A stretch of DNA of 64,000 nt, from positions 62,001 to 126,000 of the forward strand of contig JAIVFJ010000140.1 of the NCBI GenBank assembly GCA_025765615.1. The letters are read 5' to 3'. Position 1 is the first letter of the stretch. Every line of letters begins with the position of its first letter. Under the pieces are notes generated by a model, which saw nothing but the letters and a program-made list of their open reading frames with translations, searched no databases and was not told where the DNA came from. The stretch is from Zopfochytrium polystomum. Lineage: Eukaryota > Chytridiomycota > Chytridiomycetes > Chytridiales > Chytridiaceae. A program made the position numbers and the translations under genes. Positions 28,350-38,042 of this stretch are shown here, piece by piece.

Positions 28350-30368
28350 TCATCTCCCCCTTTTAGGCCTCTTCTGCAACTTGGTGGGGTACCTGGTCTT
28401 GAACTTGAGCAGAAGGTCTTGGCAGTGAGTGAGGTTTGACTCAGGTTCCCAGGTGTTGTCAGCATCTGAGTAACCTTTCCACTTGACAAGGAACTTGAGT
28501 GTCCTTCCAAACCACTTGGCATCCAAGATTTGTTCAACCTCAAATTCCTCTTCACCTTCTACCTCAACTGGAGGAGGAGGAGGAACAACTCTGCCTGGAA
28601 TGGAATTGGCCACAAACTACTCCAAAAGGCTGACATGGAAAACTGGGTGGATCTTCATGGATGCAGGGAGATTCAGCTTGAAGGTGACTGGATTGATTTG
28701 CTCCAAGATCTTGAAAGGTCCCAACTTGAGGTTGTCTAGCTTTGGACTTGGTCTTTTGGTCTGCAAGTTCTTCCTCAGAAGCCAAACTTGCTGACCCACA
28801 GCAAGGTCATGGTCCATTCTGTGAGTGTTGGCAAATCTTGAGGCATCTTCTTGGGCTGATTTGAATTTTGTGAGGCTTGGGGTCCTTGGAAATGGCATGG
28901 GCCCACACACTGTCAGGAAGCAATGAAAGGTGTGTCTTGGATGGTGGGGTGAAACCATCTCCCCCTCCAGGTGCAAGGTCTGTTCTTCTTGACAAGGCAT
29001 CAGCCACAGTGTTAAGGTGGCCAGGAGAATAGCACAGCTTAAAGTCATACTCAGAGAGCAGTTCAGCCCACCTGGCATGCCTCTGCTTGAGCAACCTCCT
29101 TGCCCTGAAGAAGGTGAGGTTCTTGTGATCAGAATAGACAGAGATGCCTTTAGAACCAGCCAAGTAGTGTCTCCAGAATTTGAATGCTTCCACAATTGCA
29201 AGCAACTCCTTGTCATGGACTGTGTAGTTACACTCAGCACTGTTCAGCTTCCTGGAGTAATATGCCACCGGATGCAGAGGAGCAGAGGGTCCTGAGAGCT
29301 TGGCTGGGACAGAACAGCACTGAGGGCATAGTCTTAGGCATCAGTTTCCAAGGTGAAGGGAAGCAAGGGATCCACATGCTTAAGGAGTGGTGCACTTGTG
29401 GTTGCTGTCTTAAGAGCTAGCCAGGCTTGCTCTGCTGCTGGGGTTCATTCAAACTTGGTGGTCTTCTTGGTGAGGTCAGTGAGAGGCTTGGCTATGGCAG
29501 AATAGTTGGCAATGAAGGTTCTGTAGAAGTTGCAAAACCCAAGGAAGCTTTGAACATCCTTGATGGAATTTGGAGCCTTCCATTCAAGAATAGTTTGGAT
29601 CTTGTCTGGTGCCATGGAGATCCCTTTGTCAGACACAATGAACCCCAAAAACTCAATGGAGGTCTTGTGGAATTCACACTTCTCCAGCTTTGCATAGAGG
29701 TGACGCTGTCTGAGTCTCTCCAAGACAGTCTTGACATGTCCCATATGGCTTGCAGTGTCGGACGAAAATACCAGGATATCATCCAGGTAGACAATGACAA
29801 AAAGGTCCAGAATATCCCTGAAGATGTCATTCATCATGCCTTGGAAAATAGCTGGAGCATTGGTAAGTCCAAAGGGCATGACCAAGTACTCAAAGTGACC
29901 GTATTTGCATCTGAAGGCAGTCTTCCATTGATCCTGGGGCTTAATTCTGACCAAATTGTAGGCACCTCTGAGGTCAATCTTGGAAAATATCCTTGCATGG
30001 CTCAGTTTGTCCAGAAATTTAGAGATGAGAGGCAGTGGATAGCGGTTCTTGACTGTCATCTCCTTGAGATCTCTGTAGTCATTGCAGGGTCTCAGTCCCC
30101 CATCCTTCTTCTTGACAAAAAAGATGGGAGCTCCAGCTGGCGACTTGGAAGGTTGGATGAATCCCTTGTTCAGCATTTCTTCAATGTATTCTTGGAGGGC
30201 CTTGGCTTCTGGTTGAGAGAGGTGGTACAGTGGCTTGAAAGGTGGGCTGCAATTTTCATCCTTGAGTGGGATTTCACAGTCATAAGGCCTCTGAGCTGGT
30301 AGCAGGTCTGCCTTGGTCTTGGAAAACACATCAGCATAAGGGAGATATTCTTTTGGTAGCTTGGATGC
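28350..30368 (-). pseudogene. Broken pol of copy B (RT, RNase H, chromodomain; integrase deleted)
   Basis: The reverse transcriptase frame (29445-30368 side) still contains [10 protein letters not shown] one-base loss (GGG at 29287-29289 where copy A has GGGG) shifts RNase H out of frame. RNase H ([16 protein letters not shown]) is then joined near 28855 straight to the C-terminal tether; about 810 bp holding the HHCC and DDE integrase core are missing. Copies A and C have TCTTCTTGG at both sides of the lost segment, so the deletion looks microhomology-mediated. The chromodomain remains (28350-28613). Confidence 0.9.
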
Positions 30369-30766
30369 TGTCAGGAACAGGGCAGGACAGGACAAGGCAG
30401 ACAAGGAACTGAGAGGAGTGATGATTGTATTGGAAACAATAATTCACTTGAGGGATGGGACAGGTTCCCCATCCCCCTTTTATACCTTTTGAGAATGTTC
30501 CTTGTCAAGACTCAAAGAATGTTCCAGAAAGAGCAATTAGTAATACAATGATACCAATGATACCAATGACAACAAGACAAGTCAGGAAAGCAAAGAAGGT
30601 TCCAGAAGGTTCCACAAGGTTCCATGAAGGAATGTTCTAGAAGGTTCCAGAAGGTTCCAGAAGGTTCCATGAAGGAATGTTCTGGAATGTTCCAGAAGGT
30701 TCCAGAAGGTTCCATGAAGGAATGTTCTAGAAGGTTCCAGAGGTTTCCAGAGGGTGATTCATAACA
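30369..30766 (-). repeat. 3' LTR of copy C (398 bp)
   Basis: TGTCAGG...CATAACA on the plus strand. Carries HSE arrays of 4, 8, 8 and 4 units, the largest set in the window. By eye it is base-for-base the same as 35363-35760. Confidence 0.95.
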
Positions 30767-33700
30767 TCATCTCCCCTTTTAGGCCTCTTCTGCAACTTGG
30801 TGGGGTACCTGGTCTTGAACTTGAGCAGAAGGTCTTGGCAGTGAGTGAGGTTTGACTCAGGTTCCCAGGTGTTGTCAGCATCTGAGTAACCTTTCCACTT
30901 AACAAGGAACTTGAGTGTCCTTCCAAACCACTTGGCATCCAAGATTTGTTCAACCTCAAATTCCTCTTCACCTTCTACCTCAACTGGAGGAGGAGGAGGA
31001 ACAACTCTGCCTGGAATGGAATTGGCCACAAACTTCTCCAAAAGGCTGACATGGAAAACTGGGTGGATCTTCATGGATGCAGGGAGATCCAGCTTGAAGG
31101 TGACTGGATTGATTTGCTCCAAGATCTTGAAAGGTCCCAACTTGAGGTTGTCTAGCTTGGGACTTGGTCTTTTGGTCTGCAAGTTCTTCCTCAGAAGCCA
31201 AACTTGCTGACCCACAGCAAGGTCATGGTCCATTCTGTGAGTGTTGGCGAATCTTGAGGCATCTTCTTGGGCTTGCTTCAAGGTGGAGTCCAGGAAGGTG
31301 CTGATGATCTTGAGCTTATGCAAGTGTGAAGCCACAGCAGGAGCTTGGACATTGGATAGGGTCTCTTGTCCCAGAAGATCTCCTCTTGGATTGAAGCCAT
31401 AGGTTGCAAAGAAAGGAGATAGCTGGGTGCTTGAGTGGAGAGAATTGTTGAGAGCAAATTCTGCCAGTGGAAGGAGGGTGGGCCAATCATCCTGTTGATA
31501 GCTGACATAGCACCTCAAATACTGCTCCAGAGTCTGGTTTGTTCTTTCTGTTTGTCCATCAGTCTGAGGGTGATAAGCAGTTGACAGTTGAGACTTGATT
31601 CCAAGGGCTGCTGTGAGTGCTTTCCAAAATTGAGATCTGAACTGTGGTCCTCTGTCACTGTCGATTGACTGAGGCAGCCCATGGAGCCTGAATATGTGCT
31701 GCAAAAACAGGTCTGCTGTTCCTTGTGCATCTATATTCTCAGTGCAGGGGATGAAATGGGCCAACTTTGTCCTTCTGCAGATGACAACAAGGATAGAGTC
31801 AAATCCATGGGATGGGGGCAGTTTCACAATGAAGTCCATGGATATTGATGACCAAGGGCTGATGGCAATTGGGAGGGGCTCCAGAAGTCCATAGGGCTTG
31901 TGTCTGCTGGATTTGTTTCTTTGACAGGTTTCACAGCTGCTGACATAGTTCTTGATGTACTTCCTCATGCCTGGCCAGTAGAAGTCTCTGGAAACAAGCT
32001 CATATGTCTTGTGCTCTCCTGGGTGTCCAGCTGTTGCTGCATCATGCCTTGTCTTGAGTATCTCAAGTTTTTCCTCTTCTTGGCTGATTTGAATCTTGTG
32101 AGGCTTGGGGTCCTTGGAAATAGCATGGGCCCACACACTGTCAGGAAGCAATGAAAGGTGTGTCTTGGATGGTGGGGTGAAACCATCTCCCCCTTCAGGT
32201 GCAAGGTCTGTTCTTCTTGACAGGGCATCAGCCACAGTGTTAAGGTGGCCAGGAGAATAGCACAGCTTAAAGTCATACTCAGAGAGCAGTTCAGCCCACC
32301 TGGCATGCCTCTGCTTGAGCAACCTCCTTGCCCTGAAGAAGGTGAGGTTCTTGTGATCAGAATAGACAGAGATGCCTTTAGAACCAGCCAAGTAGTGTCT
32401 CCAGAATTTGAATGCTTCCACAATTGCAAGCAACTCCTTGTCATGGACTGTGTAGTTACACTCAGCACTGTTCAGCTTCCTGGAGTAATATGCCACCGGA
32501 TGCAGAGGAGCAGAGGGTCCTGAGAGCTTGGCTGGGACAGAACAGCGCCAAGGGCATAGTCTGAGGCATCAGTTTCCAAGGTGAAGGGAAGCAAGGGATC
32601 CACATGCTTAAGGAGTGGTGCACTTGTGGTTGCTGTCTTAAGAGCTAGCCAGGCTTGCTCTGCTGCTGGGGTCCATTCAAACTTGGTGGTCTTCTTGGTG
32701 AGATCAGTGAGAGGCTTGGCTATGGCAGAATAGTTGGCAATGAAGGTTCTGTAGAAGTTGCAAAACCCAAGGAAGCTTTGAACATCCTTGATGGAATTTG
32801 GAGCCTTCCATTCAAGAATAGTTTGGATCTTGTCTGGTGCCATGGAGATCCCTTTGTCAGACACAATGAACCCCAAAAACTCAATGGAGGTCTTGTGGAA
32901 TTCACACTTCTCCAGCTTTGCATAGAGGTGACGCTGTCTGAGTCTCTCCAAGACAGTCTTGACATGTCCCATATGGCTTGCAGTGTCAGATGAAAATACC
33001 AGGATATCATCCAGGTAGACAATGACAAAAAGGTCCAGAATATCCCTGAAGATGTCATTCATCATGCCTTGGAAAATAGCTGGAGCATTGGTAAGTCCAA
33101 AGGGCATGACCAAGTACTCAAAGTGACCGTATTTGCATCTGAAGGCAGTCTTCCATTGATCCTGGGGCTTAATTCTGACCAAATTGTAGGCACCTCTGAG
33201 GTCAATCTTGGAAAATATCCTTGCATGGCTCAGTTTGTCCAGTAATTCAGAGATGAGAGGCAGTGGATAGCGGTTCTTGACTGTCATCTCATTGAGATCT
33301 CTGTAGTCCACACAGGGTCTCAGTCCCCCATCCTTCTTCTTGACAAAAAAGATGGGAGCTCCAGCTGGTGACTTGGAAGGTTGGATGAATCCCTTGTTCA
33401 GCATTTCTTCAATGTATTCTTGGAGGGCCTTGGCTTCTGGTGGAGAGAGGTGGTACAGTGGCTTGAAAGGTGGGCTGCAAGTTTCATCCTTGAGTGGGAT
33501 TTCACAGTCATAAGGCCTCTGAGCTGGTAGCAGGTCTGCCTTGGTCTTGGAAAACACATCAGCATAAGGGAGATATTCTTTTGGTAGCTTGGATGCCAGC
33601 AAAAGGTCTGATGGGTCCAAGTTCCTGTGCTCTTCAGCAGTGGGGCATGAATTCTTGACTGGGAACTGTGATTCTTGAATCTCTGACTGAGAGTTCTGTT

Positions 33701-34484
33701 CTTGGCAAAGACTGTGAGCTGTGGAACTTGAATCTTGAATGTGGACTGTGAACTGTGGTACTTGAATCTTTGACTGTGGGTTCTGTGAACAAGAGTCATG
33801 GCCATGACTGTGAGCTCTATGAGCTCTACTTGAATCTTGACTGTGAACTGTGAACTGTGGAACTTGAGTCTTGGCTGGCTGTGAATCTTGAATCAAGGGC
33901 TTGAGAGCATGAGACTTGGGGGCTTGACTTGAGTTTTGGGTGACTGTTCCGATTGGTGGAGGTTGGACTTGACCAGTGACCCAATCAATGGCAGGGTTCT
34001 GGGCTTGCAGCCATGGTAATCCCAGGATGACAGAGAATGTGGGTGAGCCAAGATCCAATACTTCCAGATTGACCATGGATGGTGGAAAGTCTTGGATGTG
34101 GAGGTTTAGCTTGGTTTCATGGCTGATTTCCTTGAACAGAGCATGATTGGCAAAGTGGACCTTGAGGGGTGTGGATTTCTTGATCGTAGGAATGGCACAA
34201 GACTTGGCAAGGGTGGCATCAATGATGTTGCAGGATGATCCAGAGTCTATAAGGGCCTTGGTTGTGATGGTTGACTTGGGTGAGAGTTGAATCTTGACAT
34301 CCATGGTGAGTTGGTGGGGCTTGGAATCTGAGGTGTTTGTGGTGCTGGTGGTGGTGATGAAACAGGGGCAGCTTGGAGGAGGGTCCAGGGAATTGCCCCT
34401 CAGTGAGCCTGGACCTGGGAGTTTGGGTGCTTCTTCCTTGGGCAGTCCTTGACAGCATGCTCCTTGGAGCCACAGTAAAAACAC
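30727..34484 (-). pseudogene. Frameshifted pol of copy C: protease, RT, RNase H, integrase, chromodomain
   Basis: Two abutting frames. The first (34484-32472) has a retropepsin-like protease with LIDSGSSCNIID, a Gln/Ser-rich spacer, and RT with YLDDILVFS. It ends in nonsense after VLSQPSSQDP because one G is missing at 32515-32517 relative to copy A. The second frame (32496-30727) continues RNase H, an integrase with CETC, SDRGPQF and QTERTNQTLE, and the chromodomain. A one-base loss in the polypurine tract lets this frame run into the LTR. Pol is normally reached by -1 frameshifting from gag, so the shift at 34421-34427 is native while the one at 32515 is a defect. Confidence 0.9.
34364..34427 (-). 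promoter_or_regulatory. Programmed -1 ribosomal frameshift signal (gag to pol)
   Basis: Slippery heptamer C CCA AAC (complement of 34427-34421) sits in the Gag frame. After a 5-nt spacer comes stem 1, GGTCCAGG (34415-34408) paired with CCTGGACC (34389-34382). The loop segment AGGGGCA (34400-34394) can pair with TGCCCCT (34370-34364) as stem 2, giving an H-type pseudoknot with loops of 7, 4 and 11 nt. The Gag stop (34402-34400) lies inside it. A -1 slip leads directly into the protease frame. Copy B has the same sequence, with its heptamer at 36589-36595. Confidence 0.85.
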
Positions 34485-35323
34485 AGTCCCTGCTGGGCCC
34501 TCCTTGTTTTCTCCTCTTGGCTCAGAGGACCCTTAGGAAGTGTCTCAACTGCATCCACTTGCATGGGTTCAGGAACTGTAAGAGCTTGAGGAACTGGGGT
34601 AGGTCTTGATGTAGTTCCTACTTGTCTTTGCTTCAGCCTCTTGGAGTAGAGTCTGTTGTCAATCTTGATGGCAAGGAGAATGTACTCTTCCAAGGTCTCA
34701 GGGATGTGCAGAGACTGGGAGAGCATGTCTTGGATAGACTCATGGAGACCATCATGGTACAGCTCCATCAGAGCTGCATCATTGTATCCAGAGTCTCTGG
34801 CTAGTTGCTTGAATTGGTTGGTGTAGGCCACACAAGATTGCTTTCCTTGCTTGATATGCTTGAGCTTGGATCTTGCTGTCCAAGATGCGTAGGGGTCACC
34901 AAAGGTAGCCTCCAGCCCCTCCCAGAGTTCTTGCAGGGTGGTGGGTGTGCTTGGGAGAGATCTGTACCATGATTGAGCTTGACCAGACAGGAGGGTGCTT
35001 GTGAAAAGAACCTTGACTTGCTCACTGGGAAATCTTGAAGGTTGGAGAAGGATGACATTCTCCACAGTGGCCATAAAGTTCCTAAGGTCTTTGGCCAGCC
35101 CAGTGAACTTGTCAGGGCTGGGAACCTTGGGCTCTCTTGCTTGGTTGGCTTGGGGCAGGGGAAGAGCTTGATGTTCTTGTTGGTGAAGTTGTTGTTGAAG
35201 CTGGCGATGCTGGTGAAGGACTTGTTCTTGAAGTTGGTGTGTCTGTCTTGAAAGGGCTTGTAATTGGTCCATCAAGGCTTGGAAGGCAGTTGCATCAGGG
35301 AAGGTGTTGTTTGGGTCAGACAT
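34400..35323 (-). CDS. Gag of copy C (intact, 307 residues)
   Basis: Starts MSDPNNTFPDATAFQALMDQ, followed by a Gln-rich coiled coil (about 15-60), a retrotransposon capsid-type domain (LLSGQAQSWYRSL, WEGLEATFGDPYA) and a CCHC zinc knuckle near the C-terminus, CFYCGSKEHAVKDC (C-X2-C-X4-H-X4-C). It packages element RNA into virus-like particles. The last 28 codons overlap the pol frame, where the -1 frameshift occurs. It is the only full-length gag in the window. Confidence 0.93.
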   Translation of the reverse strand: MSDPNNTFPDATAFQALMDQLQALSRQTHQLQEQVLHQHRQLQQQLHQQEHQALPLPQANQAREPKVPSPDKFTGLAKDLRNFMATVENVILLQPSRFPSEQVKVLFTSTLLSGQAQSWYRSLPSTPTTLQELWEGLEATFGDPYASWTARSKLKHIKQGKQSCVAYTNQFKQLARDSGYNDAALMELYHDGLHESIQDMLSQSLHIPETLEEYILLAIKIDNRLYSKRLKQRQVGTTSRPTPVPQALTVPEPMQVDAVETLPKGPLSQEEKTRRAQQGLCFYCGSKEHAVKDCPRKKHPNSQVQAH

Positions 35324-35348
35324 GATGGCAGAGAGTAGTAGGAGAGGG

Positions 35349-35360
35349 CAAGTGAATTAT
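35349..35360 (-). promoter_or_regulatory. Putative self-priming primer-binding site (copy C)
   Basis: On the minus strand ATAATTCACTTG, 2 bases from the LTR edge, is complementary over 12 nt to CAAGTGAATTAT in the same LTR RNA (35444-35433). That segment begins about 35 nt after the start of TATAAAAG, close to the expected RNA 5' end. No tRNA-type TGG start is present. Confidence 0.65.
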
Positions 35361-35470
35361 GATGTCAGGAACAGGGCAGGACAGGACAAGGCAGACAAGG
35401 AACTGAGAGGAGTGATGATTGTATTGGAAACAATAATTCACTTGAGGGATGGGACAGGTTCCCCATCCCC

Positions 35471-35478
35471 CTTTTATA
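35471..35478 (-). promoter_or_regulatory. LTR TATA box (copy C)
   Basis: TATAAAAG on the minus strand, conserved in both copy A LTRs and in the 5' LTR of copy B. It lies about 110-250 bp downstream of the heat-shock-element arrays in the direction of transcription. Confidence 0.75.
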
Positions 35479-35588
35479 CCTTTTGAGAATGTTCCTTGTC
35501 AAGACTCAAAGAATGTTCCAGAAAGAGCAATTAGTAATACAATGATACCAATGATACCAATGACAACAAGACAAGTCAGGAAAGCAAA

Positions 35589-35731
35589 GAAGGTTCCAGA
35601 AGGTTCCACAAGGTTCCATGAAGGAATGTTCTAGAAGGTTCCAGAAGGTTCCAGAAGGTTCCATGAAGGAATGTTCTGGAATGTTCCAGAAGGTTCCAGA
35701 AGGTTCCATGAAGGAATGTTCTAGAAGGTTC
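35589..35731 (-). promoter_or_regulatory. Heat-shock-element arrays in LTR U3
   Basis: Perfect alternation of GAA and TTC spaced by two bases: 4 units at 35589-35606, 8 units at 35624-35661, 8 units at 35669-35706 and 4 units at 35714-35731. The last three arrays start exactly 45 bp apart. Heat-shock factor binds three or more such units, so this U3 looks like a strong HSF target. Confidence 0.8.
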
Positions 35732-35765
35732 CAGAGGTTTCCAGAGGGTGATTCATAACAGATGC

Positions 35766-37491
35766 CAGCAAAAGGTCTGATGGGTCCAAGTTCCTGTACT
35801 CTTCAGCAGTGGGGCTTGAATTCTTGACTGGGAACTGTGATTCTTGAATCTTTGACGAGAGTTCTGTTCTTGGCAAAGACTGTGCGCTGTGGAACTTGAA
35901 TCTTGAATGTGAACTGTGAACTGTGGTACTTGAATCTTTGACTGTGGGTTCTGTGAACTAGAGTCTTGGCCTTGACTGTGAGCTCTATGAGCTCTACTTG
36001 AATCTTGACTGTGAACTGTGAACTGTGGAACTTGAGTCTTGGCTGGCTGTGAATCTTGAATCAAGGGCTTGAGAGCATGAGACTTGGGGGCTTGACTTGA
36101 GTTTTGGGTGACTGTTCCAATTGGTGGAGGTTGGACTTGACCAGTGACCCAATCAATGGCAGGGTTCTGGGCTTGCAGCCATGGTAATCCCAGGATGACG
36201 GAGAATGTGGGTGAGCCGAGATCCAATACTTCCACGTTGACCATGGATGGTGGAAAGTCTTGGATGTGGAGGTTTAGCTTGGTTTCATGGCTGATTTCCT
36301 TGAACAGAGCATGATTGGCAAAGTGGACCTTGAGGGGTGCGGATTTCCTGATGGTGGAAATGGCACAAGACTTGACAAGGGTGGCATCAATGATGTTGCA
36401 GGATGATCCAGAGTCGATAAGGGCCTTGGTTGTGATGGTTGACTTGGGTGAGAGTTGAACCTTTACATCCATGGTGAGTTGGTGGGGCTTGGAATCTGAG
36501 GTGTTTGTGGTGCTGGTGGTGGTGATGAAACAGGGGCAGCTTGGAGGAGGGTCCAGGGAATTGCCCCTCAGTGAGCCTGGACCTGGGAGTTTGGGTGCTT
36601 CTTCCTTGGGCAGTCCTTGACAGCATGCTCCCTTGGAGCCACAGTAGAAACACAGTCCCTGCTGGGCCCTCCTTGTTTTCTCCTCTTGGCTCAGAGGACC
36701 CTTAAGGAGTGTCTCAACTGCATCCACTTGCATGGGTTCAGGAACTGTAAGAGTTTTAGGGACTGGGGTAGGCCTTGATGTAGTTCCTACTTGTCTTTGC
36801 TTCAGCCTCTTGGAGTAGAGTCTGTTGTCAATCTTGATAGCAAGGAGAATGTACTCTTCCAAGGTCTCAGGGATGTGCAGAGACTGGGAGAGCATGTCTT
36901 GGATGGACTCATGGAGACCATCATGGTACAGCTCCATCAGAGCTGCATCATTGTATCCAGAGTCTCTGGCTAGTTGCTTGAATTGGTTGGTGTAGGCCAC
37001 ACAAGATTGCTTTCCTTGCTTGATATGCTTGAGCTTGGATCTTGCTGTCCAAAATGCGTAGGGGTCACCAAAGGTAGCCTCCAGCCCCTCCCAGAGCTCT
37101 TGCAGGTGGTGGGTGTGCTTGGGAGAGATCTGTACCATGATTGAGCTTGACCAGACAGGAGGGTGCTTGTGAAAAGAACCTTGACTTGCTCACTGGGAAA
37201 TCTTGACGGTTGGAGAAGGATGACATTCTCCACAGTGGCCATAAAGTTCCTGAGGTCTTTGGCCAGCCCAGTGAACTTGTCAGGGCTGGGAACCTTGGGC
37301 TTTCTTGCTTGGTTGGCTTGGGGTAGGGGAAGAGCTTGATCTTCTTGTTGGTGAAGTTGTTGTTGAAGCTGGTGCTGCTGGTGAAGGACTTGTTCTTGAA
37401 GTTGGTGTGTCTGTCTTGAAAGGGCTTGTAATTGGTCCATCAAGGCTTGGAAGGCAGTTGCATCAGGGAAGGTGTTGTTTGGGTCAGACAT
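35766..37491 (-). pseudogene. Broken gag-protease of copy B
   Basis: Gag begins at 37491 and follows copy C until one G is lost near 37105 (AGGTGG versus AGGGTGG), splitting the frame. The rest (37138-35753) contains the capsid end and protease LIDSGSSCNII. An extra C near 36631 fuses the gag and pol frames but destroys the zinc knuckle (CFYCGSKGACCQG). That fusion bypasses the normal frameshift and is probably decay rather than an alternative strategy. Confidence 0.88.
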
Positions 37492-37531
37492 GATGGCAGA
37501 GAGTAGTAGGAGAGGGTGAAGTGAATTACAA

Positions 37532-37838
37532 TGTCAGGAACAGGGCAGGACAGGACAAGGCAGACAAGGAACTGAGAGGAGTGATGATTGTATTGGAAAC
37601 AATAATTCACTTGAGGGATGGGACAGGTCCCCCATCCCCTTTTATACCTTTTGAGAGTCTTCCTTGTCAAGACTCAAAGAAAGTTCCAGAAAGAGCAATT
37701 AGTAATACAATGATACCAATGATACCAATGACAACAAGACAAGTCAGGAAAGCAAAGAAGGTTCCAGAAGGTTCCACAAGGTTCTATGAAGGAATGTTCC
37801 AGAAGGTTCCAGAGGTTTCCAGAGGGTGATTCATAACA
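37532..37838 (-). repeat. 5' LTR of copy B (307 bp)
   Basis: TGTCAGG...CATAACA, with the short HSE complement (one four-unit array plus a shorter one) and TATAAAAG. The adjacent leader (37521-37530) can pair with its LTR RNA over 10 nt plus a G-U, consistent with the self-priming arrangement of copies A and C. A foldback element abuts its outer end. Confidence 0.92.
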
Positions 37839-38042
37839 ACCACCCACAAACACACATCTCCACTTCATTCACTCCTTCCACTCACTCACTCAGAGTAGAC
37901 CGTTTACAGGTGTTTCCACATGCAAGTTCCCTGCTGGCAACCTTCCAACCCCTACATAGTTGACTCCCTTCTTGTAAACAGTCTACTCTGAGTGAGTGAG
38001 TGGAAGGAGTGAATGAAGTGGAGATGTGTGTTTGTGGGTGGT
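37839..38042. repeat. 204-bp foldback with about 70-bp near-perfect inverted arms
   Basis: The left arm begins ACCACCCACAAACACACATC at 37839 and the right arm is its reverse complement ending at 38042. About 70 bp per arm match with one difference (GACCGTTTACA versus GACTGTTTACA). The central spacer is about 64 bp without an open frame. Such structure fits a MITE-like or foldback element. No target duplication can be assigned, because the left end touches the copy B LTR exactly. Confidence 0.85.

Larger units (their letters stand above)
30369..35760 (-). mobile_element. Young full-length chromovirus retrotransposon, copy C (5,392 bp)
   Basis: Complete structure on the minus strand: 398-bp LTRs (30369-30766 and 35363-35760) that look identical by eye, flanked by a perfect 5-bp target duplication GATGC (30364-30368 and 35761-35765). 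Inside are gag, a -1 frameshift signal, protease, RT, RNase H, integrase and chromodomain. Identical LTRs imply recent insertion. One base is missing between RT and RNase H (GGG at 32515-32517), so as sequenced the copy cannot make a continuous Pol. Confidence 0.95.
35363..35760 (-). repeat. 5' LTR of copy C (398 bp)
   Basis: Promoter LTR of the young element. In transcription order it has U3 with HSE arrays, TATAAAAG (35478-35471), a start site expected near 35446-35450, the self-primer segment and a U5-like end CCTGACA. Confidence 0.95.
28213..37838 (-). mobile_element. Older chromovirus retrotransposon, copy B, interrupted by copy C
   Basis: Two halves of one minus-strand element flank copy C: pol end and truncated 3' LTR at 28213-30368, gag-protease end and 5' LTR at 35761-37838. 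The sequence GATGC at 30364-30368 recurs at 35761-35765, so removing copy C plus one GATGC rejoins a continuous pol region ([13 protein letters not shown] side to the spacer side). The 3' LTR has lost its promoter-proximal part, and most of integrase is deleted. Together with frameshifts in gag and between RT and RNase H, this makes copy B a dead element. Confidence 0.92.

Noticed and set aside
35589..35731. CRISPR-like array of 45-bp repeats
   Set aside because: The repeats have no unique spacers, lie inside LTRs of a eukaryotic retroelement, and are fully explained as heat-shock-element units.
35753..37138. Copy B gag-pol fusion as the native single-frame strategy
   Set aside because: The fusion depends on one extra C that destroys the CCHC knuckle. 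Copy C keeps the knuckle and has a full frameshift signal, so the fusion is best read as decay.
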